Below, piece after piece: positions 33,818 to 42,066 of a stretch of DNA of 64,000 nt. Numbering within the stretch: the first letter of the stretch is position 1; each line of letters starts with the position of its first letter. Position numbers and translations under genes: made by a program. Under the pieces are notes generated by a model that saw nothing but the letters and a program-made list of their open reading frames with translations, was not told the DNA's origin and did no database searches. The stretch comes from Amycolatopsis sp. CA-128772 (lineage in GTDB: Bacteria > Actinomycetota > Actinomycetes > Mycobacteriales > Pseudonocardiaceae), in assembly GCF_002904295.1 (NCBI RefSeq), contig NZ_PPHG01000007.1, positions 1 to 64,000 of the forward strand, written 5' to 3'.

Positions 33818-35674
33818 ATGACCACCGAAGCAGATGTGCTCCTCCGGCTCGCCGGCGAGATCGACGACCTGGGGCGTCGTCTCGCCCTGGTGGGTTCCGA
33901 ACTGCGGACCGTCCGGGACGGGGAACCGGAACCGGCCGAGCCGCCGAAGCAGGCCGAACAGCCCGAGCCGCCGAAGCAGGCTGAACAGCCCAAGCCGGCC
34001 GGACCACCGCAACCCCCGCCCCAGGCGCCCCGGCCGGCCCGGCCCGAGTCGGTCCCGCTGCCGCAGTACCACTGGCAGCCGCCGCAGCAGCAGTACTTCC
34101 CGCCGCCGCAGTACCCGCCCGCGCCGCCCTACCAGCCCGTTCCGCGCCAGACGCTGGGCGAAAAGCTCGGCAAGGAAGGCGCCGGCAGCCGCGTGCTCGC
34201 CTGGGTCGGCGGGGCCGTCACGCTCCTCGGCGTCGTCCTGCTGCTCGTGCTGGCCGTGCAGCGGGGCTGGCTCGGGCCGCTGCCGCGGGTGCTCGTCGGC
34301 GCCGGGTTCGGGCTGGCGCTGACCGGCACTGGCGTGTGGCTGCACCGCAAGCCCGCCGGCCGCACCGGGGCCTTCGCCCTGGCCGCCACCGGCATCGCCA
34401 CGCTCTACCTGGACGCCGTCGCCGCGACCACGCTGTACGGCTTCCTGCCGGTGCTCGCCGGGCTCGCCGCCGGGCTGCTGGTCGCCGTCGGCGGGTTGCT
34501 GGTCGCCGTGCGGTGGGAGTCGCCGCTGCTGGCCTCCGCCGTCGTCGTCGGCTGCGTCGTGTGCGCGCCGATGATCGTGCGCGGCTTCACCCCCGAACTG
34601 GTCACCTTCCTGCTTATGGTGCAGCTCGCGACGGCGCCGGTGCAGCTGCGCCGCGACTGGTCGTCGCTGACGCTCGCCGCCGGCATCCCGCCGCTGCTCG
34701 CCTCGGTGATCAGCACCGCCGTGCTGGGCGCGGGCGGCAGCTGGGCCAACACCGCCGCGGCCGGCGGGGCCGGGGTCGCCGGGATCGTGCTCGCCCTGAT
34801 CGTGCTGCGCCGCCGCGAGAACGACCCCGCGGCGCTGTCCGTGCTGGCGACCGCCGTGCTGCCGGCGCTGATCGCGGCGGTGCTGCTGCCGAAGGCGCAG
34901 GCGGTGCCGATCGCGGCCGGCGCGGGCGTCGTCCTGCTCGGCGTCTGGGCCGCCCGCCGCTGGTGGCCCGGCTTCGCCGGCCAGGTGGCCGGGCTGGCCG
35001 GCCTGCTGGCGATCCTGCAGGCGACGGTCACCCAGTTCGACGGTCCCGCGCGGGCCGGGGTGCTGCTCGGCGAGGCGCTGCTGCTGGTCGTGGCCGCGGT
35101 GGGCGGGCGCAACCGGGGTGCGCTCGCCGCCGCGCTCGGGTTCGCGTCCATCGGCGGCCTGCTCGGCGTCGTTTTCGACGTCACGCCCGCGCTGCTGATC
35201 GTGCCGCGCAACCGGCCGGTCGCCGAGCTGGCCGGCGCGCTCGCCGTCGCCGTGCTGATCCTCGCCGTGTCGGTCGCGCTGCCGTGGGCCGCGGCGCGCC
35301 TGGCGGTGTTCCGCGGACCGGCCGACGACCTGCCGATCTGGCTCCTCGCCGGGGTCTCGGCGCTCTACGGCGCCGCCGGGGTGGTGCTGTGCGGTGCCCT
35401 GCTGGCCGTTCCCGGCCGGACCGGGTTCCTGCTGGGCCACGCCCTGATCACGGTGTCCTGGACGGTCGCGGCGCTCGTGCTGCTGCTGCGCGGGATCGAC
35501 GTCGTGGCGCTGCGCGTGACCGGGCTGATCCTGGTCGGCGCCGCGGTGCTCAAGCTGGTGCTGTTCGACCTCTCGGCGCTGGACGGGCTGGCCCGGGTGG
35601 GCGCGTTCCTCGGGGCCGGCCTGGTGCTGCTGGCGGCCGGGACGCGGTACGCGCGGCGGGTCGCGTCACGTTAA
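33818..35674 (+). CDS. DUF2339 polytopic membrane protein
   Basis: 618 residues. A cytosolic N-terminal segment with a short coiled region and a Pro/Gln-rich linker containing PPKQAEQPEPPKQAEQP repeats precedes about 18 membrane helices. The LGEKLGKEGAGSRVLAWVGG entry into helix 1 is typical of DUF2339. Function unknown. ATG at 33818. The Pro-rich linker is variable and probably disordered. Confidence 0.82.
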   Translation: MTTEADVLLRLAGEIDDLGRRLALVGSELRTVRDGEPEPAEPPKQAEQPEPPKQAEQPKPAGPPQPPPQAPRPARPESVPLPQYHWQPPQQQYFPPPQYPPAPPYQPVPRQTLGEKLGKEGAGSRVLAWVGGAVTLLGVVLLLVLAVQRGWLGPLPRVLVGAGFGLALTGTGVWLHRKPAGRTGAFALAATGIATLYLDAVAATTLYGFLPVLAGLAAGLLVAVGGLLVAVRWESPLLASAVVVGCVVCAPMIVRGFTPELVTFLLMVQLATAPVQLRRDWSSLTLAAGIPPLLASVISTAVLGAGGSWANTAAAGGAGVAGIVLALIVLRRRENDPAALSVLATAVLPALIAAVLLPKAQAVPIAAGAGVVLLGVWAARRWWPGFAGQVAGLAGLLAILQATVTQFDGPARAGVLLGEALLLVVAAVGGRNRGALAAALGFASIGGLLGVVFDVTPALLIVPRNRPVAELAGALAVAVLILAVSVALPWAAARLAVFRGPADDLPIWLLAGVSALYGAAGVVLCGALLAVPGRTGFLLGHALITVSWTVAALVLLLRGIDVVALRVTGLILVGAAVLKLVLFDLSALDGLARVGAFLGAGLVLLAAGTRYARRVASR

Positions 35675-35743
35675 GTGCGGGAGGAAATTGTCGGTGCCCC
35701 GTGGTTACCTGGATCACCAGCCCGACGACCAGGGGGTACCGAC

Positions 35744-36133
35744 ATGGCCACACCGAAGCTCGCCGATCGCGCCGGCGAGAAGATCGCCTGGCTGACCACG
35801 GTCACGCCGAAGGGCCGGCCCGCGCCGCGGCCCGTGTGGTTCGTCCTCGACGGCGACGACATCGTGCTGTTCAGCGAACCCGGCACCGCGAAGCTCCGGC
35901 ACATCGAGGCGAACCCGGACGTGAGCTTCCACTTCAACAGCGACGAGCACGGCGGCTCGATCCTGGTCGTCACCGGGAAAGCGCACGTGGAGAAGGGCAA
36001 GGCGTCCGAGGCGCCCGGCTACCTCGACAAGTACGGCCCGCACTACGCGGGGATCGGCTTGACCGCCGACGGGTTCGACGGCAAGTACTCCGTCCGCATC
36101 CGCGTGGTGCCCGAGCGCACCTGGGGGTTCTGA
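35744..36133 (+). CDS. PPOX-class F420/FMN-dependent split-barrel oxidoreductase
   Basis: 129 residues of the pyridoxamine-phosphate-oxidase fold: IAWLTTVTPKGRPAPRPVWF, LFSEPGTAKLRHIEANPDVS and the C-terminal RIRVVPERTWGF are typical of the F420-linked subgroup (TIGR03667, mycobacterial Rv3369-like). Substrate unknown. ATG 35744 has AGGGGG 8 bases upstream. It follows the DUF2339 gene by 69 bases. Confidence 0.87.
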   Translation: MATPKLADRAGEKIAWLTTVTPKGRPAPRPVWFVLDGDDIVLFSEPGTAKLRHIEANPDVSFHFNSDEHGGSILVVTGKAHVEKGKASEAPGYLDKYGPHYAGIGLTADGFDGKYSVRIRVVPERTWGF

Positions 36134-36229
36134 TGTAGTCCAATTCGGACGGTCGCAACCCGGGAGTTGGTAAGAAAGTCACGGATTCGCCGTCGTGTGG
36201 ACACCTCCATGTCCGGTTAAGGTGAATCG

Positions 36230-36712
36230 GTGCCCGAACACACCGGCGAAACCCGCAACGAGCAGCTCACGCGCAACGTCGGCGAGCTCCTGCAGGAACT
36301 GCGCGTCGCGCAGGCCGGGGTGCAGATCCTGTTCGGCTTCCTGCTGTCGGTCGTGTTCACCGACCGGTTCCACGACGCCAGCGGGTTCGAGAAGTCGCTG
36401 CACCTGTCCGCGGTGACGCTCGCGGTGGCGGCCACGGCGCTGCTGACCGCGCCCGCGGCGTGGCACCGGCTGCTGTTCCGCACCGGCAGCCGCGAGCGGA
36501 TCCTGACCGTCGGCAACCGGTTCGTGCTGGTCGGGCTGGTCTGCCTGGCGCTGGCCATCACCTCGACGGTCGCGCTGATCGCCAAGGTGGTCTACGGCTG
36601 GATCGCCATGGTCGTGCTGGGCGTGCTGTGCCTGCTGATCTTCGGGATCCTCTGGTTCGTCATGCCGTTCCGGCTGAACCCGGGCGCTCAGCCGAGCGGT
36701 CCGCCCAAGTAG
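36230..36712 (+). CDS. DUF6328 family membrane protein
   Basis: 160 residues, four helices. The cytosolic N-terminus ETRNEQLTRNVGELLQELRV followed by AQAGVQILFGFLLSVVF is typical of DUF6328. Starts with GTG at 36230. Function unknown. Its last 25 bases overlap the convergent VOC gene. Confidence 0.78.
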   Translation: MPEHTGETRNEQLTRNVGELLQELRVAQAGVQILFGFLLSVVFTDRFHDASGFEKSLHLSAVTLAVAATALLTAPAAWHRLLFRTGSRERILTVGNRFVLVGLVCLALAITSTVALIAKVVYGWIAMVVLGVLCLLIFGILWFVMPFRLNPGAQPSGPPK

Positions 36713-37080
36713 CGCGTGTCCTCCTGGACGAAGCAGAGCGGGTTGCCGAACGGGTCGTCGGCGTAGAACGACCGTTCGCCCCAGAACTGGGTCTCGATCG
36801 AGTCGTCGACCCAGCGCGGCCCGGCGGCGCGGACCCGCTCGAACGTCTCCTCGACGTCGTCGACCGCGAGGTAGACGATCCGCGGGTCCTTCCCCGGCCG
36901 CGGCTCGCGGTGCGCGGGCGGGGCCTCGACGCAGGCGAGCACGACCCCGCCGCAGGTGAAGTAGTGCCGGTTGACCGAGACGCGCTCGCCGGGAGCGCCG
37001 AAGACGGCGGCGTAGAAGGCGACGGCGACCTCGATGTCGTCGACGGGCTGGATCAACCGGAACACCCGCGGGCCGCTCAT
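36688..37080 (-). CDS. VOC family (glyoxalase/bleomycin-resistance-like) protein
   Basis: 130 residues with two beta-alpha-beta-beta-beta modules (RLIQPVDDIEVAVAFYAAVF and IVYLAVDDVEETFERV) and the closing FYADDPFGNPLCFVQED. Metal ligands would be in these strands. Could be an isomerase, dioxygenase or small-molecule binding protein. ATG at 37080, divergent from the metallophosphoesterase gene. Confidence 0.85.
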   Translation of the reverse strand: MSGPRVFRLIQPVDDIEVAVAFYAAVFGAPGERVSVNRHYFTCGGVVLACVEAPPAHREPRPGKDPRIVYLAVDDVEETFERVRAAGPRWVDDSIETQFWGERSFYADDPFGNPLCFVQEDTRYLGGPLG

Positions 37081-37097
37081 GCGGGCACAGTACCGCT

Positions 37098-37119
37098 GTT
37101 CATTCCGTGTTCGGCAGCA
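37098..37119 (+). promoter_or_regulatory. Half-conserved PHO box before the metallophosphoesterase
   Basis: GTTCATTCCGT is followed at exactly 11 bases by GTTCGGCAGCA. The first unit fits a PhoP site and the second keeps only GTTC. It lies 40-60 bases before the start of a secreted phosphoesterase. Weak alone; the gene's function makes it worth noting. Confidence 0.35.
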
Positions 37120-37159
37120 GTTGCCTGTGCGGTCGGAAGCCGCCCGTAGCTTCCGGCCC

Positions 37160-38977
37160 GTGACTGACACTTCTCGCCGGACCTTCCTCCTCGGCGCCCC
37201 GGCCGTCGCCGCCGCGGCGACCCTGCCGAACGTCCTCGGCGCCCCGGCCGCCGGAGCCACCGGCCGGCACCGCCCGGACCCCGAAGATCCGCGCTTCACG
37301 CTCGTGGTCATGCCGGACACGCAGTACCTGTTCGACGAGGACCGCGGCGACGCGGCCCCGCTGGACGCCTCGCTGCGGTACGTCCTCGACGAGGCGGCCG
37401 ACAACGTTGTCTTCCTCGCCCACCTCGGCGATCTCACCCAGAACGGCCGGGCGGACGAGTTCGCCCGGATCGGCCGGTCGTTCCAGGCGCTGGACCGCCG
37501 CCGGTTTCCGTACAGCACCCTCGCCGGCAACCACGACATCGACGGCTCGAAGGACGACCAGCGCGGCCCCTCGCCGTACCTCGACGCCTTCGGCCCGCAG
37601 CGCCAGCGCAACTCGCCGACCTTCAAGGGCGCGTCGAAGGACGGCTACAACACGTTCCACATCTTCCGCGGCGGCGGCCGCGAGTGGCTGCTGCTGGCGC
37701 TGGACTGGCGGCCCTCGGCGGGCGGCCTGAACTGGGCGAAGCAGGTCCTCGCGCAGCACCCGACGCTGCCGGCCATCCTGACCATCCACGAGCTCGTCTG
37801 GGCCGACGACGACCACCAGGCCCAGTTCTCCACGTTCGGCGAGCACGTCTGGCAGGAGCTCGTCCAAGGCAACGACCAGATCTTCCTGACCCTCAACGGG
37901 CACTACTGGCCGACCGGGCGCACCGTCCGGAAGAACGCGGCCGGCCACGACGTGCACGTCCACCTCGCCAACTACCAGGACCGCTACTACGGCGGCAGCG
38001 CGATGGTCCGGCTCTACCAGTTCGACCTCGCGCGCGGCGTGATCGACGTCCGGACGTTCTCGCCGTGGCTCGCCGCGCAGGACCACCTGAGCGAAATGCA
38101 GCAGGTGGAGGTCGAACGCAGCGGCGCGGCCGACTACTTCAGCCTGGAGATCGACTTCGCCGAGCGGTTCCGCGGCTTCGCGCCGGTGCCGGTGCCACCC
38201 GCAAGGCCGGCGAAGCAGCTGCTGATCCCCGGAACCGTCGCGTACTGGCGCTTCGAGGGTGGTCAGGACGGCCAGACCGTGCCGGCCGACGTCGTCGTGC
38301 TGGACCGGACCGGCCGCGGCAACGACCTCACGCGCGTGACCGCGCCCGGGAGCGGGCCGGACGCGTTGAAGTACTCGAGCGAGTTCTCGCCGCGGCAGCC
38401 GTCGCGGGCGAGCCTGCGGTTCGACGGCGGCCGCGATCCCAGCCGGGGGGCGTACCTGCGCACGGTCGACGCGGCCCCGATCAACCAGCTGAAGTTCGAG
38501 CGCGGCTACACCGTCGAGGCGTTCTTCCGGCTGCCGGCGAACTTCAAGGACGGCCACCACGGCTGGTGCGGCCTGTTCGCCCGGCAGGGCAGCGGCGCCG
38601 CCGCGGGCAAGACCGGCGACGACCCGAAGGAATCGGCGGCCACGCTGTCCCTTTCGGACGGTGGGGAGCTGCAGTGGGCGGTCTACCCGCTGAACCAGAA
38701 CCGGACGTCGACCAACTGGGGCCACGAGCTGCCGGTCGAAAAGTGGTGGCACGTCGCCGTGGTGAACGACGGCCGGCGCACGACGATGTACGTCGACGGC
38801 TGCCCGGTGGTCCGGAACCCGGCCACGCCGGCGGCCGGGCTCGCCGATCCGGGCGGCTCGTGGCTGGTCGGAGCGTCGTCCTACGACGGCAAGGTCGACC
38901 GCAGTTTCGCGGGGCTGCTGGGCGACGTGCGGGTGGTCGACCGGCCGTTGAACCCGCGTGAATTCATGCTGGGCTGA
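37160..38977 (+). CDS. Tat-exported metallophosphoesterase with C-terminal LamG-like domain
   Basis: 605 residues. The twin-arginine signal is TSRRTFLLGAPAVAAAATLP. The calcineurin-like phosphoesterase domain shows VVMPDTQYLF, AHLGDLTQNG, TLAGNHDID and a later GHYWPTGR metal-site His. From about residue 360 a concanavalin/LamG-like sandwich (VAYWRFEGGQDG, GYTVEAFFRLP, WWHVAVVNDGRRTTMYVDG) probably binds carbohydrate or surface polymer. It should be a secreted phosphodiesterase or monoesterase. GTG at 37160, about 10 bases before the twin Arg codons. Confidence 0.88.
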   Translation: MTDTSRRTFLLGAPAVAAAATLPNVLGAPAAGATGRHRPDPEDPRFTLVVMPDTQYLFDEDRGDAAPLDASLRYVLDEAADNVVFLAHLGDLTQNGRADEFARIGRSFQALDRRRFPYSTLAGNHDIDGSKDDQRGPSPYLDAFGPQRQRNSPTFKGASKDGYNTFHIFRGGGREWLLLALDWRPSAGGLNWAKQVLAQHPTLPAILTIHELVWADDDHQAQFSTFGEHVWQELVQGNDQIFLTLNGHYWPTGRTVRKNAAGHDVHVHLANYQDRYYGGSAMVRLYQFDLARGVIDVRTFSPWLAAQDHLSEMQQVEVERSGAADYFSLEIDFAERFRGFAPVPVPPARPAKQLLIPGTVAYWRFEGGQDGQTVPADVVVLDRTGRGNDLTRVTAPGSGPDALKYSSEFSPRQPSRASLRFDGGRDPSRGAYLRTVDAAPINQLKFERGYTVEAFFRLPANFKDGHHGWCGLFARQGSGAAAGKTGDDPKESAATLSLSDGGELQWAVYPLNQNRTSTNWGHELPVEKWWHVAVVNDGRRTTMYVDGCPVVRNPATPAAGLADPGGSWLVGASSYDGKVDRSFAGLLGDVRVVDRPLNPREFMLG

Positions 38978-39078
38978 GGCCCTTGACAGCGGGTGGACAA
39001 TAAAAAATCGGCGTGCTCTCCAGAAACATCGGGAGCGATCGCCGAACCTGATATGAGTCTAACCGCTGTGAGGGGAAC

Positions 39079-41283
39079 TTGTCAAACCAGGGGTACGACG
39101 AGGAATTGCGGGAAGAACGGGCCTACGTCGCCGCGCTGTACGAGCGGCTCGATCGCGAGCGCGCGGCGGCGCAGGCCCGCTACCACGGGGCTCTCGGGCA
39201 AACCGGGGTGACACCGGGGGAACGGGAGACCGACGTCCGGCGCCGGTCGCGGGAGGCGGCCCGGCTGGACGTCGCCGACAACGGGCTTTGTTTCGGCCGG
39301 TTGGACGCCCTTTCGGGCGAAACCGGCTACATCGGCCGGATCGGGCTGTTCGACGCGGAAAACGACTACGAACCGTTCCTGCTGGATTGGCGGGCGCCGG
39401 CGGCGCGGCCGTTCTACGTCGCCACCGCGGCGACGCCGGAAAACATGCGCCGCCGTCGCCAGTTCCACACGAGGGGCCGCCGGGTCCTCGATTTCACCGA
39501 TGAAGTTTTCGGCCGTCCCGGCGAGGCCGAACGCGGGGACGCGGCGCTGCTCGCGGCCGTCAACGCGCCCCGCGGCGAGGGCATGCGGGACATCGTCGCG
39601 ACCATCCAGGCCGAGCAGGACGAGATCATCCGCCTCGGCCACGCCGGGGTGCTGGTCGTCGAAGGCGGCCCCGGCACCGGCAAGACGGCCGTCGCCCTGC
39701 ACCGGGTGGCGTACCTGCTCTACACGCGGCGCGAGCGGATGTCCCGCAGCGGCGTGCTCGTGGTCGGGCCGAGCCCGCTGTTCCTCGACCACATCGGCCG
39801 CGTGCTGCCGTCGCTCGGCGAGTCGGACGTCGTCTTCCGGACCACCGGCGGGCTCGTCCCCGGTCTGCGCGTCACAGCCGAGGACACGCCGGAAGTCGCG
39901 CGGCTCAAGGGTTCGCTGCGGATCCTCGACGTGCTGGCGGCCGCGGTCGCCGACCGCCAGCAGGTGCCCGAAGAGCCGGTGCCGATCGACCTGGGTGACG
40001 TCGTCGTGGCCCTCGACGCCGAGCTCGTGGCCGAGGCCCGGCTCGAAGCGCGCGGAACCGGCCTGCCCCACAACGAAGCCCGCGCGGTCTTCCGCGAACG
40101 CGCCGTCGCGCTCGTCGCCGAGCGGGTCGTGGCGAAGATCGGGGAAGGCTGGCTGACGCGGGCGGACCGTGGGTTGTGGGCGGACCTGCGCGCCGACGTC
40201 CTCGCCGAGCTCGCGGAACACGAAGCGCTCGGCGCCGCGCTCGACGGGCTGTGGCCGTACCTGACGCCGGAGACGCTGCTGGCGCCGCTGTACCTGTCGC
40301 CGCGCCGGCTCGAGGCCGCCGGGGCCGATCCGGCCTTGTTCCGCGCGGACGGCACGGCTTGGACCGTGTCCGACGTGCCGTTGCTCGACGAGCTGGTCGA
40401 CCTGCTCGGCCGGGACGACGCCGGGGAACGTGCCGCCGCGCGGCAGCGGGCGGAAGCGGAGGCCGAGTACGCCTCCGGCGTCATGGAACTGCTGAAGCTG
40501 GACGCCGAGGAGCTGGACGAGGACGTCGCGCTGGTCGCCGAGGACCTGCTCGACGCCGACGAGCTGGCCGGGCGGTTCACCGAGCACGACCCGCGCGACC
40601 TCGCCGAACGGGCGGCCGCGGACCGCGACTGGACGTACGGGCACGTCGTCGTCGACGAGGCCCAGGAACTGTCCGAAATGGACTGGCGGGTGCTGATGCG
40701 GCGGTGCCCGAGCCGGTCGTTCACCATCGTCGGCGACCTCGCGCAGCGCCGGTCCGCGGCGGGGGCGCGCGACTGGGCGACGATGCTCACCCCGTACGCC
40801 GGCGACCGCTGGCTGTACCGCGAGCTGACCGTGAACTACCGCACCCCGGCGGAGATCATGACCGTCGCGGGCGCGCTGCTGGCCCGGTTCGCGCCGGCCG
40901 TGCGGCCGCCGGAGTCGGTGCGCGCGTGCGGGGTCCGGCCGTGGTCCAGACGAGTGACGGACGACGAACTCCCGGACGCCATCGAGGACTTCGTCCGCGA
41001 CGAGGCCGGCCGCGAGGGCACCAGCGTCGTGATCGGCCCGCCGGGCGTACCCGGCACGCTCCCGCCGTCGGCCACCAAGGGCCTGGAGTTCGACGCCGTC
41101 CTCGTGGTCGAGCCCGCGCGGATCCTGGCCGCGGGTCCCCGTGGCGCGGCCGAGCTCTACGTCGCGCTCACGCGCGCCACGCAGCGCCTCGGAGTGCTGC
41201 ACCGGGATCCGCTCCCGGCGGCGCTGACCGGCCTCGCCGAGGCCGGGGTGCCGGCGCGGGCCGGGCACCGGCGGTTCCTGTAG
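39079..41283 (+). CDS. helD: HelD-like RNA polymerase recycling ATPase
   Basis: 734 residues of the superfamily-1 fold. An N-terminal coiled coil (ELREERAYVAALYERLDRER) inserts into the RNA polymerase secondary channel in HelD proteins. Walker A is EGGPGTGKTAVALHRVAYLL; the DEAQ box is VVDEAQELSEMDWRVL; VNYRTPAEIM and TRATQRLGVLHR are later helicase motifs. Actinobacterial HelD/HelR strips stalled RNA polymerase from DNA and can displace rifampicin. It starts at TTG 39079 with AGGGGA at the correct distance. The 100 bases upstream are unusually A/T-rich, with a TTGACA at 38983-38988 but no clear matching -10. Confidence 0.9.
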   Translation: MSNQGYDEELREERAYVAALYERLDRERAAAQARYHGALGQTGVTPGERETDVRRRSREAARLDVADNGLCFGRLDALSGETGYIGRIGLFDAENDYEPFLLDWRAPAARPFYVATAATPENMRRRRQFHTRGRRVLDFTDEVFGRPGEAERGDAALLAAVNAPRGEGMRDIVATIQAEQDEIIRLGHAGVLVVEGGPGTGKTAVALHRVAYLLYTRRERMSRSGVLVVGPSPLFLDHIGRVLPSLGESDVVFRTTGGLVPGLRVTAEDTPEVARLKGSLRILDVLAAAVADRQQVPEEPVPIDLGDVVVALDAELVAEARLEARGTGLPHNEARAVFRERAVALVAERVVAKIGEGWLTRADRGLWADLRADVLAELAEHEALGAALDGLWPYLTPETLLAPLYLSPRRLEAAGADPALFRADGTAWTVSDVPLLDELVDLLGRDDAGERAAARQRAEAEAEYASGVMELLKLDAEELDEDVALVAEDLLDADELAGRFTEHDPRDLAERAAADRDWTYGHVVVDEAQELSEMDWRVLMRRCPSRSFTIVGDLAQRRSAAGARDWATMLTPYAGDRWLYRELTVNYRTPAEIMTVAGALLARFAPAVRPPESVRACGVRPWSRRVTDDELPDAIEDFVRDEAGREGTSVVIGPPGVPGTLPPSATKGLEFDAVLVVEPARILAAGPRGAAELYVALTRATQRLGVLHRDPLPAALTGLAEAGVPARAGHRRFL

Positions 41284-41326
41284 CGGGCGAGGGGGTGGCG
41301 GGTGCAGGCCCGTCATCCCCGTACCG

Positions 41327-41803
41327 CTACGCCGTGAGCCGGCCCCAGGAGTAGTCCTGCTTGGCCAGCTTCAGGTACACGAACAGCTCGGTCCCGGACA
41401 CGCCCGGGATCTTGCGCACTTCGTCGCCCAGCACCTCGAGCATGTGGTCGTCGTCCCGGCAGACGAGTTCGGCCAGCAGGTCGTAGCGCCCGGCGCACAA
41501 CACGACGTAGTGCACGTTTTCGAGCTCGGACAGCTTGTCCGCGACGTCGCGGGGATCGGCGCCGTCGACGTTGATGCCGACCATGGCCTGCCGGGTCAGG
41601 TCGACGTTGGCGGGGTCGGTCACCGCGACGATCTGCATCAGGTCGTCACGCAGCAGCCGCTGGACGCGCTGGCGGACTGCTCCCTCCGAAAGCCCGACCG
41701 CCTTGGCGAGCGCGGTGAACGAGGCGCGGCCGTCCTGTTGGAGCAAGGCGATCAACGATCTGTCCGTATTGTCCAGCGCGCGCGCACGTGGTTCGTCACC
41801 CAT
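41327..41803 (-). CDS. Lrp/AsnC family transcriptional regulator
   Basis: 158 residues. N-terminal HTH (LDNTDRSLIALLQQDGRASF, LAKAVGLSEGAVRQRVQRL) and C-terminal RAM ligand-binding domain (VVLCAGRYDLLAELVCRD). Lrp proteins sense amino acids and usually control a neighbouring transporter or catabolic gene; the divergent gene is an amino-acid permease. The about 260 bp between them are gene-free and should contain the Lrp sites, though I find no clean palindrome. Confidence 0.9.
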   Translation of the reverse strand: MGDEPRARALDNTDRSLIALLQQDGRASFTALAKAVGLSEGAVRQRVQRLLRDDLMQIVAVTDPANVDLTRQAMVGINVDGADPRDVADKLSELENVHYVVLCAGRYDLLAELVCRDDDHMLEVLGDEVRKIPGVSGTELFVYLKLAKQDYSWGRLTA

Positions 41804-42066
41804 GCCGTCCCTCCCTGTGTTTCGGCATGTGATTTGTCAAGTGCGCAGCGTATCGAGACCTGCCGAGAAAGCGAGCCCTCCGCGTCAGCTTCGCGTGATT
41901 CGGCGTACACGCCGCGCTCAGCCGAGGAATCGGTGGTCAGCGAGGAAATCGACAAGGCTTTCCGAGGCGGTTTTGTGCGCCCGCGCACAGCGGGACGCGC
42001 GTACCGCTGTGCGGCAGGTACCGTCTGGCGGCTCTGTCGTACCGATACCCCCAGGAGGACCCGCGC

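Noticed and set aside
33776..35440. Large minus-strand frame opposite the DUF2339 gene
   Set aside because: Gln/Arg/His/Glu-rich antisense artefact with no domain.
38978..39078. Rifampicin-associated element upstream of HelD
   Set aside because: I find no matching inverted repeat; only a TTGACA and an A/T-rich tract.
39082..41316. Long antisense frame covering the whole HelD gene
   Set aside because: It reads as a shadow; the plus strand shows all helicase motifs.
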